Origin: Nepenthes gracilis
Taxonomy: Eukaryota > Streptophyta > Magnoliopsida > Caryophyllales > Nepenthaceae
NCBI GenBank assembly: GCA_033239525.1
Contig: BSYO01000030.1
Location: forward strand, 4,130,850 to 4,194,849
Length of the DNA: 64,000 nt
Reading direction: 5' to 3'
The notes under the pieces are model-generated. The model was given only the letters and a program-made list of their open reading frames with translations, made no database searches and was not told where the DNA came from. The position numbers were made by a program, and so were the translations under genes. This document shows, one piece after another, positions 12,663 to 22,686 of the stretch. The first letter of the stretch is position 1. Every line of letters starts with the position of its first letter.

Positions 12663-15600
12663 TGTTAGGTTTCGGTTCCAAAGCATTATAATTAGAAGAT
12701 AATTAAAATGATAATAATCAAAATTAGGCTTAAAATGTAGAAAAAATTAAGATCGAAAGTAAAATAGATGGATTTGTGCTAGGTGCCTGATGACTGCCCA
12801 AGGCGCCACCCGAACGCAAATAGCAGAACCTCGATGCCCAAGGGATGCCCGAGGCGAGGCTCGAGTGGATATAATAGAAGGGTCATGCTAGATGGCCGCT
12901 CGAGCGCCGGCTGGGTGCGTTTGGCAGAATGCCTCACTCAAAGTGTGGTCGACGAGTGTTCAAATCGCGGCGTTGGCAAAAGGGTCCACCTGATTACTGC
13001 CCGACTGGCGCTCAAACGCCAGTCAGGGTATTTAAACGTGCTAGGGTTCATTTCTTGTCATTTTTTCAGCCTTTCTGATTTTTATAGAGAGAGAGCACAG
13101 ACCAAGAGAGAGAAAGGATGAGATTGAAGCCTTAGAGCCCAAATCTGTCTAAGAGCTAGTTTGAAAGGTTATAAATCGGATCAAGGCAAGTGCTCTCATA
13201 CCCTTTTTATCCTCTTTTTTTTATTTTTACTCGTTTTTCTTCGAGTATTGTCATCCCAGTACCCACCCACATCATCAGAAATATGGTACCCCTGACCCTA
13301 GTATAATTTATTTATCATTTGGTACCCGATTGTCCCCGATTTGGTCGGTTTGGCTTTCCCAAACCCTCACCTGCGACCCGCTCAAGTTTTCCCCTTACCC
13401 TTCAAATATTATGCTCATTTGTCATCAATTTATGAATTATCATGTCCTAGTTATGTACATATATTGACCGGACATTTGATCTCACAAGTATCGACCCGTT
13501 TGTGGTGTCTGGAAACTCTAAAAACGTCATTGGCACTGTTCACGCGAGACCAATGAGAATTTTGCAAGTTTTTACCCTATCTAATGGTTATGAAATTTAT
13601 GTCTAATTGTATATGTCTAATTGAAAGCCTCGAGAAAATGTATTTGTGATCCGTTGTAAAGGAAATGTGTCCCGAAGGCCCCCAAAGTGATAATTGTCAA
13701 ATGGTGGTAAGGAATTCTAATCCTTCCTTTGTATTATGATACTCATGCATCCAATTAACTCATGAAAAGACTTAAATCTAAAGGAAAGATAATAATCATA
13801 CATGCAATTGGAGGAAAATCCACAATGTGATTATATGATCGAATTATTCTCTTGGATGGAGATATTATGAATTAAATAGTGGTGGACCTTCCCTCAAATG
13901 AATAAGAAACCGTAAAATTAGGACCACGGAATTGTGTTATAGAGGTAATACCCCTTAGCCTGCCATTAGGATTACAATAGAGACTCAAGAATTACTCTGA
14001 CTGCTTATCGTAGCTGATGATACTATTGGCAAGCCTTAGGATATTACTGTAGAAGGACGATGACTGCCTCTAGACCACAGGAGGTTAGGATAGTGTTTTA
14101 TCGGTCCTATATAACAGGATGATAGGCATACCGTTATACCACGTGGTGATCGGCCTGTTGATAGGCATTATATATGAATGGCCCCTCCTCTGGGTTGATA
14201 ATAAGAGCTCACAGCCTTAGGTCATGTGGAGTATCATGATCTTTTCTCGTTCTCCCGCACCTTTAGTTAGTAATGCTTACTAACCTTAGTCCACAAAGAC
14301 GAATAACTATACATGAAATATATCCCAAAAAGAAGTAAATGATATTTCAAAGCATATTCAAACACGTTCCTGCTTATTCATCCCTTTCATAATTATATGT
14401 CCATCATTTGCTTAGCTTTGTCTATATTGTCTATTTCTTTTTATTATGATACACTTTTTTTTTGGTAAGTAATTAAGATTAGATTAAATTAAAACAAAAT
14501 ATACAAAACTCTATTCTAACTCCAAATATTTTACCGACTTAGAGTTAAAATAAAGCCACTAGGGTATACCCCGAGCACACCATGAAAGAAACATGAAAAA
14601 AAGGAAAGCAGGTACATAAAGAAAAAACACACGGCTAAGCCATCAGTCTTCAAGCCCAACAGAAGCCTCATTACTGAAGACTGCACCAGAGCACTCTTCC
14701 ATCCTCTAAGTCACAAACATTGTCAAACTGCCCATCATCGGGAACGTGTGAGAGAAGGACCGGTGTGCCCATCGTAGTCAATCTTCCACGTCAAACATAA
14801 CCGGCAGCCAAAACAGGGCTAAGCAAAAATAACGATCTGGCCTTCAGTCTCAACAAGAAAAAGCAAACTGGAATTGAAACTACCCAATCCTGGAACGTGA
14901 GAGAAGGACCCGTGTGTCCAGCATAGCCAGCCGTCCACGTCAGCCAAAGCTGGCAGCCACACAGCCTTCGTGTATCAGCCAGAAAACGCATACCTGCCGC
15001 CAAGAGGATCGGGAGCATTTGAGTGAAGGATCCATACAGCCCAAAAAAACCGCTACATCCAAGTCAGCAAACATCCCATTCCGAGATAATGTGACGATCC
15101 GTTCCAGAAACCCACCCACCAACTAGCATCTTCAGCAACATCCTCATCAAAGCAATAAAGCAAACTTCACCAGATGACTTTTAGGCGTTCGTCCACGTCA
15201 GCTAGGCCTGAGAGTTGCAGAACCCTTACTTCTTCTTTCTTCCACATGAGCACATTATTTTGTCTTACAAGTCCGAGTGGGCCGTAGCGCAAGATAGGTA
15301 GTTGATACTGATTGGAGAGCTCTTGAGGACTTAGTTTTATGATTTTGTACGAAACATGGATATGGAACTATTTGTTTTGATACTTATGATTATGCATGAT
15401 AATGATGATGAATGTGTAGTTTAGCTTTCCACTGTATATGATGGATGCAGTAGCTTCCGCGAGTTTTTTTATGGTTATAATTGGTTTCCTAGTTGGTATC
15501 CTTTCTGAACCGATGTTGTACAGGAATTATAACGCCGGTGCCACCTGTGTTGTTTTGGTGGCTTAGGGATCCTATGTATTTGTGTAGTGTTTATTTATGA

Positions 15601-15686
15601 TTGTTGTGCGCGATTTGTATTTGACGGACTTCCATTTTATAGACAGAACTCTGTCGGATTCTCTGCAGAATTTTCGGTCCGTTATA
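12663..15686 (+). repeat. middle LTR of element B (carries a LINE fragment)
   Basis: It begins tgttaggtttcgg after the PPT. It aligns with the left LTR to its end at about 15,686, where the terminal tcaca has become ttata. It is followed by a primer binding site and internal sequence instead of host DNA, which proves the tandem arrangement. A minus-strand LINE fragment replaces about 20 bp of LTR at 14,455-15,220. Confidence 0.85.
14455..15220 (-). mobile_element. LINE 3' fragment nested in element B middle LTR
   Basis: On the plus strand it starts with a T run (14,455-14,463) and ggtaagtaa, the reverse complement of the ttacttacc-poly(A) end of LINE copies at 29,524, 36,530, 37,499 and 38,449. 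Its reverse complement then shows the paired ctctaagt/atttggag terminal stem and the ggggtataccc hairpin. No ORF is visible; it is 3' UTR only. A block of about 70 bp is present twice (14,738-14,807 and 14,891-14,958). About 20 bp of the LTR are missing at the site and no TSD is visible. Confidence 0.8.
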
Positions 15687-16149
15687 GTTTGTATTAGAGA
15701 AAATGATGCTTTAAAATTGATCTGAATCATATGCGAAAATTTAGGATAATATAGGCTAAGGCTGGATAAATGAACGTACATATAGAAGGACTAAGCTAGG
15801 ATATAAAGCTTTAGTTATTCTAGCTTACCTAACTTAGACTAAGGCAAAGAGAGAATGGTAGTTTTATTTAATTGTGTAAATAGTAATGTTGAAATTAAGG
15901 TTTGATCTTTGCACTAACCCGTAGTCATTCTTATTTCAAAAGTGCTTTCTAAAGTCAAGCATGCCACCTAGATGTGGAGGTTCACGGGGTGGTGGTCGTT
16001 TGCAAGATCGAGAGGCCAAATATTTGAATTTGTTGGGGCGTATGACGAATATTATTAAGAATATGAAGTAGTGAATTCTTGCCCCTGTCCCTGCTCTAGC
16101 TCCCGTTCAGGCCCTTGTTAATCTGGGACTATCTGCATACGATCGCTTA
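15687..16149 (+). pseudogene. duplicated 5' internal region and gag start of element B
   Basis: After the middle LTR the sequence repeats the internal region found at 7,907-8,365. It includes a decayed primer site and a second gag ATG at 15,961 with the MPPRCGGS start. It stops after about 460 bp at catacgatcgcttac, where it jumps into LTR sequence. The short word gcttac is present on both sides of the join in the parent sequences, suggesting microhomology-mediated deletion. Confidence 0.85.
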
Positions 16150-16808
16150 CTGACCCTGATCCACAAAGATGAATAACTATATATGAAATATATCCCAAAA
16201 AGTAGTAAATGATATTTCAAAGCATATTCAAACACGTTCCTACCTATTCATCCCTTTCATGATTATATGTCCCTCATTTGCTTAGATTTACTTATATTGT
16301 CTACTACTTTTGATTATGATGCACTTGTTGAGCTGTTAACTCACCCTTACTTCTTCTTCCTTCCAGATGACCACACTATTATGCCTAGGGAGTTCGAGTA
16401 GGCCGTAGGTACAAGATAGGCAACTGATACTGATTAGAGAGCTCTAGAGGACTTAGTTTTTTTATTTTGTACGAAACATGGATATGGAACTATTTGTTTT
16501 GATACTATGATTATGTATGATGATAATGATGAATGTACAGTTTAGCTTTCCGCTGTATATGATGGATATAGTAGCTTTCGTGGGTTTTTTTATGGTTATA
16601 ATTGGTTACCTAGTTGGCATCCTTTCTGAACTAGTGTCGTATCCGAGTTATGACACCAGTACTACCTGTATTGTTTTGGTAGTTCGGGAATCCTGTGTAT
16701 TTGTGTAGTGTTTATTTATGATTGTTGTATAGGATTTGTATTTGACGGACCTCCAATTTTATAGATAAAACTCTGCCGAACTCTCTGCAAAAGTTTTGGT
16801 CCATCACA
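16150..16808 (+). repeat. truncated right LTR of element B
   Basis: The 3' third of the family LTR, from the gatccacaaagatgaataac block to the end ggtccatcaca. It matches 4,735-5,171 plus 7,694-7,906 on the left LTR and 14,290 onward in the middle LTR. It is followed by agttt, the probable TSD. Confidence 0.85.
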
Positions 16809-16813
16809 AGTTT

Positions 16814-17719
16814 GGAGCTTAATTTTTTTTAATATCCATATTTCATAGGACATTACTCCCACTTATTCAAGGCTCTCAAAAAATTTGATATCACCTATTT
16901 ATATTATTCTTGTACTAATATTAGGATAGTAAGATTTATATTATTTTGATTTTTTTAGATAATTAATAAAATATTTATTAATAGTTTTAAAATCTATTTT
17001 TTTTTCTTATGGAATATATATTTTAAACCACAAGACACCCTAAATGTGTTGATATTGAATTCTCAATTTTTTAATAGTCCATAATTCCAAAAAGAGTTCT
17101 TAAAACTGTTTTATTAGAAACCTGATAAAAATTTATAGCAACCTTAAGGACTTCTATCTATAAAAAATTGGATAAAGAGGCATTAGTTAACATAATCCTA
17201 ATAATATCTATTAACTATAATTATGCTGTTCAGCAATAATATTTCTTTGTGGCATTTCCAATATAGTGTATTGAGTACATACGTCGTGCTTTTTTATTAT
17301 CTTATTAAAAAGGGTTAGATATTGTCTTAATTCATCATATTTATTATAATATTCAAGACCTCTATTTTATAGTTTTATTTGATTGTTTTTCAATATTAGT
17401 TAGTTATGGATATATCTAAAATATTCACAGTTTGGGACTTTTTATGTATTAAATAAATATAGTAATAATGTAAAAATTTTGTAAATACAAGTGATAAAAT
17501 ATTTTTTCTACTTGAAAATGAAAAATTAAAAGTCTCATAAATATTTGCACAGATAATTTGGAGAAATTCTTCACTTCTGTGGCAAACTTTTTTATATGTT
17601 TAGTTTTATTTTCATTAATATAGTCTACACATGCATTAAGATAGAAGAAATTTAGGTTAAATAAAATTCATTCTTTCGCCAATGTTTTTATTTAATCTTT
17701 TTATAAATGACCAAATCTC
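16814..17719 (-). pseudogene. Ty1/copia pol remnant, GAG-pre-integrase and integrase core
   Basis: The reverse strand reads LWYKRFGHL (GAG-pre-integrase), LNACVDYINENKTKHIKK (zinc-binding end), a GLEYYNKYDEL segment at the catalytic region, YTILEMPQRNIIAEQHNY (PQQNGVAERRNR-like) and FKTINKYFINYLKKSK. These are the ordered landmarks of copia integrase, here with many stops and A/T drift. It joins the fragment beyond 29,525 once the 17,737-29,524 LINE is removed, and the fragment below 3,119 once element B is removed. Recognition is by eye from family patterns. Confidence 0.75.
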
Positions 17720-17736
17720 TTGTACCATAAGAAAAA
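17720..17736 (+). repeat. left TSD of the ORF1-only LINE
   Basis: ttgtaccataagaaaaa recurs with one mismatch (g to a) right after the poly(A) at 29,525-29,541. Both copies lie within the copia remnant. Confidence 0.8.
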
Positions 17737-17868
17737 CAGATGTTTCTTCGAGAATCAAGCAGAACGAACTGCTAGAGAGAGAAGCTCTCCATTCTCTCTA
17801 CTTTCAAATTTCAAAATTAGAATTTGAACTGCGTCTCTTGGCTGTCTCTGGCGTCACCAGTGCCGGCA

Positions 17869-19929
17869 TGGTCGGCCCTCTGCTGGCGTTGTTGATCCTC
17901 CCCAAGGCCTCCTCCCTTTCTCCGTCCCCTAACCTTTCTTAACCGTCATCGGTTTCGTCTGCAACCGCACTCCTCTCTCCCTCCTTCCCTCCTCTGCACA
18001 GGAGCGCCTTGCTCTCGTCCCCAGGGCCCGATGCCTCCTTCTTAGAGCGCCTGAAGCCCTTGGACCTTCGCAACCCCCTCATATTGCCGTCTCCTTCTCC
18101 CCTTGTTTCATGTGAAGAGAGTGCTGAACGGAGTCTAATCGAGGCGCATTTTGGAGGCGCTGATGCCAAATGCAAAACCACTGCCGATACTGAAAATGTG
18201 CCAAACCCTCCACAGATCATATCAGATGCGGCTCCTATAATGCCCCCGTCCTCCTGGGTTGATATCGTCCAGAACAAGGGAGCTTGCCCTTGTCCTTCCC
18301 TCAAATTTTATCCCCCTCCATCTTTCGATGGGGATGTTGTCTCCATTTCTCCTCCTACCGAGGTTATCAAGCAAAGCTAGGAAGTATGGAGTGCTACGCT
18401 TGTGGGTTTCTTCTCCGAAACCCTTTTACATTTTCTGGCGGTTAACTCCATTGCCGGCAAAATTTGGGCGAGATTTGGAATCAATCATGTAGCTGCGAAC
18501 GAAGATGGTTTCTTCTTCTTCCGTTTTGCATCTGAAAAACAATTGAACCTCTGCCTTTCTACAAGCCCCTGGACATTTTGCAAGAAACCCATCTTCCTCA
18601 AACGATGGCAGCCTGGAATGGAGTTGTCTAAAGACACTCACCAATCTTTTCCAATCTGGATTTCTCTGTTCAATGTTCCAATCGAGTTCTGGACCCTGTT
18701 CGGCCTTAGCTGGACAGCCAGGGGGGTTGGCAAACCCCTTTACCTAGACCCGTGTACAGCCCGTATGGATCGAATGCACTTTGCAAGGATCTGTGTCGAA
18801 GTGAGTAAAATGGTTCCTCTTCCTTCAAAAATCAGAATTAAATCTGATGATAATGAAACGGCCAAGGATGTCGTTGTTGTGGTTGATTATCAGTGGAAGC
18901 CGATGCAGCATGGAAAAGGTCACCCTGCTAACCAAAAGAGCACCAGTAAAAGTAACAATGCCCATCAGGTTGTTGCACCTAAGAACTTAACCCCTGATGT
19001 TGTTTCGGCACAGAGTGGATATCCCTTCTCTTTGGATGACCACCATGCTGACGAAGCTGTGACCTCTACTGAACCAGGGGCTTCCAATGCTAACAATAAG
19101 GCGCCTGTGGATACTCTGAAGCGGGCCCCTGATGTCGACGGAGCTGAGGATGGGACTTCCATCCTGGTTTCCCTTTCTGCAAACGTTGGCTTTGATTCGA
19201 TCTCTCCTAAGGCGAATGTGGAATATCTGGTGAATTCTGCGCCAGCCTCTGGGATGTCTGGTGGTTTGGTGGAGCATTCCCTAGTATCGGACATGAATAT
19301 TTCGACTCAGGAGGTCACCTGCTCTGCCTCTGGTGATAAATCTACCAGCGGGTCTGGACCTGCTTCAAAGTCCCACCCTACTATTGCGGATGCTTCGACT
19401 GCTCCGGGTACTGTGTGTTCAGCTACAAGTTCAATAGGTATGCAGAACGAAACAATGACCTTGATTAAGTCGTTTCAGAGTGAAGGTATCCCAATTAGTC
19501 CTTCTACTAAGAGGAAACCTCACACCCTCTCCTCGCAGCCTGCTGATGATGATAATGCTATTCTTGGTCAGCTTATGCCTGGTGGTGGTGTTTTGGCTCT
19601 TGAAGGAATAGATTGTTCTCAGCATTCCAGTGGAAGTGAGCAGCAATTTGGCTTCTGTCAGACTACCCCTGCTTACTCCCCAATGGTTGCTGCTAACATT
19701 CCGTTTGAAGCCGTTTGTGAATTGGAATCTGCTCCCGGTCCTCTCGTTGTCCCTGCTGATCAACTTGCTTTGGACCCGGATATTGAGTTAGATCTAGATC
19801 TTACACCTGACTCTATCTCCTGGAATCTCAGAAATACTCCTTGGATGGCAAAGGCCATAGTGGGATTGACTCTGGTTGCCATGGAAATTCTTTGGATACT
19901 GATTGTGAAGGTCGGGTGCAGGAAGTTCC
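17869..19929 (+). pseudogene. LINE ORF1, DUF4283-type, first part
   Basis: Plant LINE ORF1 proteins are RNA-binding chaperone-like proteins that coat the LINE RNA. From about 18,381 the frame shows VWSATLVGFF, ANEDGFFFFRFASE, PWTFCKKPIFLKRWQPGM, PIWISLFNVPIEFW and ARICVEVS. This is the DUF4283 fold and its following basic segment. A long Ser/Thr/Pro-rich, low-order region then runs to about 19,830. In-frame stops lie at 17,940 and 18,378. The start is uncertain; the ATG at 17,869 is a candidate. Near 19,845 a frameshift moves the natural frame to one that reads into the distal part. The zinc knuckle found in some relatives is not visible. It is cut at 19,929 by element C. Confidence 0.8.
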
Positions 19930-22672
19930 TGTGAGGTTTCGAATTTAAGAATTCGATATTAATGAGGTAATTAGGATGATAATGATTTATATTAATCTAT
20001 GGAGGGATTAAGGTTTGGTATCGGAAGAAAAATCGGGAAAGAAATCGGGTCCGGGCTACGAAGCCCTCGCCAAAGAAGCCGGCGCTTCTTGGCGCTCGAG
20101 CCGTGGCTCGAGCGGTGGCTAACCCGTGGCTGGCCGCTGCTGGCCGCTCGAGAGCCGCTCGAGCGGCCCGAGCATTATATATCGTGCCGAGCCTTCTCTC
20201 TCCCTCATTTTTTTCAACCCGAGGGTTTTGAGGAGAGAGAGAGCGGCGCGACTAGAGAGAGAAGGAAGGAGATCGAGCAGAGTCCGATTCCGTCCGAGAG
20301 CCAGTATAAAGGTGAAAGCACGCGTCGAGGCAAGTGTTCTCATACCCACTTCTCGTTCTCTTTCGTTGTTTTATGTATTTTCGTTGGGTATTTTGTGTCG
20401 ATACCCACGGGGAATGTTAGAATATCGATACCCATGCCTTGAGGTCCGAGAAAATGTAGTTAGTTGTCCGAACCGGGTCCGATTCGCCCGGGTGATTTGC
20501 GCCGGAACCCTAACCTACGGGATTTTGGGGGTTTCCCGTTTCCCGGCCCCGTATCATGAAATTGACCCCAAAATTGGAAAGCCCACGTCCCAATGATGAA
20601 TATAAGTCGGCCGCGGGTCCGATCTCGCACGTTTGGACCCGTTCGCGGCGTCCGAGCCCAAAAAAGGGGCGCTGTTACTGTTCACCCGAGACCGGAGGTG
20701 GATTTTGCGTGTTTCCACCTTCGTGAGATGATGAAAGAACTCTAGAATATGAATCCCGGTATTCCAATTGTGTATATATATCGACCGGATGCCGAATCTT
20801 GCAAGATTTGACCCGTTCGTGGCATCCGGGAGCCTTGATAGTTTCCCGTTGTTGATAATCCGAAAATAAATGGGAAGTTGTGTACTTCCACCCTCGTGAC
20901 AAGTAAATCGAACCCCAATTGTGTAATCCTGTGTACAAGATGTACGAACGAATCCACCGGACGTCCGATTTCCAAGTATCGAACCGTGTACGGCGTCCGG
21001 GTGTTCAAAGAGAAATCCGATAATGTTTATCCAAAATGAGACGAAATCAAAGATGAAATGTGATCCTAATTGTAATGAAAGAACGTTTAAATGATTAAAC
21101 GTAAAAGTAAGAACCCGAATGTGAATCCGGTGTGCGGAGGTTCCAAAGTGAGATGTGATCATCTCGAGGTATGAGATCTGGTTTCTCTTGTGAACTTGGG
21201 TTGATTGTTGTGAATAAGGGAATGAAGTCCCGCATATTGTGATTAAAGGAATTGAGTCCCTTTGGTGATTGTGAACCGTGATGTGATCGGAAGGAGTCCA
21301 CATTGTGCTTGTGATGATATAATCTCACGGATGGAGATGTGATTGATGATGTAATCTCCCGGTTGGAGATGATTATGATGGGAATGAGGTTTCCCGAGAT
21401 ATGATTGTGTGGCAAATGTGGATTTCCCTCTCCAAGTGTCGAACCTAACCACGAAACTAGGACCACGAGTCATATGGGTAGTATTCTTTGGCGTACCATG
21501 TCCATCGTGGTGGGAACCCGAGGGATACTTGCCCACGTATTCCGGCCGCTCGTGTGAGCGGGTGATGTCTCGTGGGTACGCTTTAGGAAACTACCGTGTG
21601 GAAGGACGAGGATTGCCACGACCCCGGGGGTGTGGGGTGTGTCGACACTACATATTGAGATGTAGTTGTCGGTGATGATTGTTGCATGGATGCAACCGAG
21701 GGGTCGTGTGCTACCGGCCAAAGTAGTAGCCGTGGCTTTAGAATGTGTGCGAACACATTCTGTTCTCGTTCTCTCGCATCGTTGGTTAGTACGATCTACT
21801 AGCCGGGGTCCACAAAGATGATATAATAATGAAAATGAATAATGTCCAATCGATGAACCCGTGAATCAAGTGATTCGAAACAGAACCATGAACTGTAATG
21901 AGAATCTTGTGAATCCAAATGATGAACCGAATGAAACCAGTGATTCAAGATGAAACCGTGAGAACTGTAGGAATCGAGTGATTCCAGTTGCTTCTTATTC
22001 CCTGACCTGTTCCTTGATTGGAGAGTGCTTGTATTCCCTCCGGTTTCCGTCCTTGTACATGTCTTGGAGGGGTGATTATGATTACATTTGCTGAGCTGTT
22101 GGCTCACTCTTGCTATTGTTGTCTCTTTTTCAGATGAGAACACTTAGGTCAGCGCGGTGTAGATAGAGCAAGGAGAGAGACTTGCTTGATATGACCGGCT
22201 GGACGGCGCGTGATCAGAAGATTTGGGCATAGAGTTGGATCGGACTGTGGACAGCCACTCAGTGTTGGGCGTGGCTCGTTATAGTTAATGTTTTATGGTT
22301 TTATTATGCTTCCGCAGATATATGATGACTTAGTTATGCTTCCGCGTCTGTATTTATGTTTTGAGTTTGGTTTCATACTAGATGGCATCTCTCTAGATCC
22401 AAAAGATCGTAGGTTGTGTATCATTTGGAGCCATGGATGATATGGCGGTGTTGTTGATCTGTGTGGCGTGTTGTAGGCTTTGAGTTAAGCCTTTGGATTA
22501 GATGCGTGCTTGTATAGAATGGTATTTAAGCAGGTTGTATTTCGGTTTTCGTCCAGTTGCAGAGGAAACTCTGCCGGATTTTCTGTAGAGTCTATAGCAT
22601 TAATTATGGGCTCTAGGGTGTGTTTAGACATTGACGGAGGTTATTCAATGGAGAATAATCCGTTCCGTCACA
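19930..22672 (+). repeat. left LTR of element C
   Basis: The sequence is near-identical to 25,735-28,459 apart from transitions at CG/CHG-like sites and many length differences in short G or C runs. It contains a CTCGAG-rich palindromic block, a TATA box, a CT/AG-rich leader, a telo-box-like aaccctaac, three closely spaced hairpins (21,648-21,760) and the ggctcactc block shared with other Tekay LTRs. A 249-codon reverse frame inside (20,554-21,303) is broken in the right LTR and is not called a gene. Confidence 0.92.
20175..20182 (+). promoter_or_regulatory. TATA box of element C left LTR
   Basis: tatatat lies 12 bp after the last of four CTCGAG words (20,094-20,163) and just before the agccttctctctcc leader. 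Confidence 0.6.
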
Positions 22673-22674
22673 GT

Positions 22675-22686
22675 TGGTATCAGAGA
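22675..22686 (+). promoter_or_regulatory. primer binding site of element C
   Basis: tggtatcagaga, complementary to the 3' end of initiator methionine tRNA, lies two bases after the LTR end. Confidence 0.88.

Larger units (their letters stand above)
3125..16808 (+). mobile_element. composite Tekay-like Ty3/gypsy element B with three LTR copies
   Basis: The order is LTR (3,125-7,906, with a nested solo LTR), internal region with gag-pol (7,907-12,662), LTR (12,663-15,686, with a nested LINE fragment), the first about 460 bp of the internal region again (15,687-16,149), and a truncated LTR (16,150-16,808). The outer flanks are ggttt (3,120-3,124) and agttt (16,809-16,813), one mismatch from a perfect 5-bp TSD. 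The whole composite therefore most likely occupies one insertion site. Sharing of LTRs points to unequal or intra-strand recombination between tandem copies, followed by a deletion. All coding parts are dead. It interrupts a minus-strand copia pol. Confidence 0.8.

Noticed and set aside
18965..19294. Reverse-strand frames of about 100 codons opposite the LINE ORF1
   Set aside because: Shadows of the GC-rich Ser/Pro coding region; no domain or family support.
20554..21303. 249-codon reverse-strand open frame inside the left LTR of element C
   Set aside because: The same stretch in the right LTR is split by small indels, it has no recognisable domain, and low stop density is explained by the LTR's composition.
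22675..22686. tRNA-like sequence
   Set aside because: Only the short complement to a tRNA 3' end, placed directly after an LTR; it is a primer binding site and not a tRNA gene.
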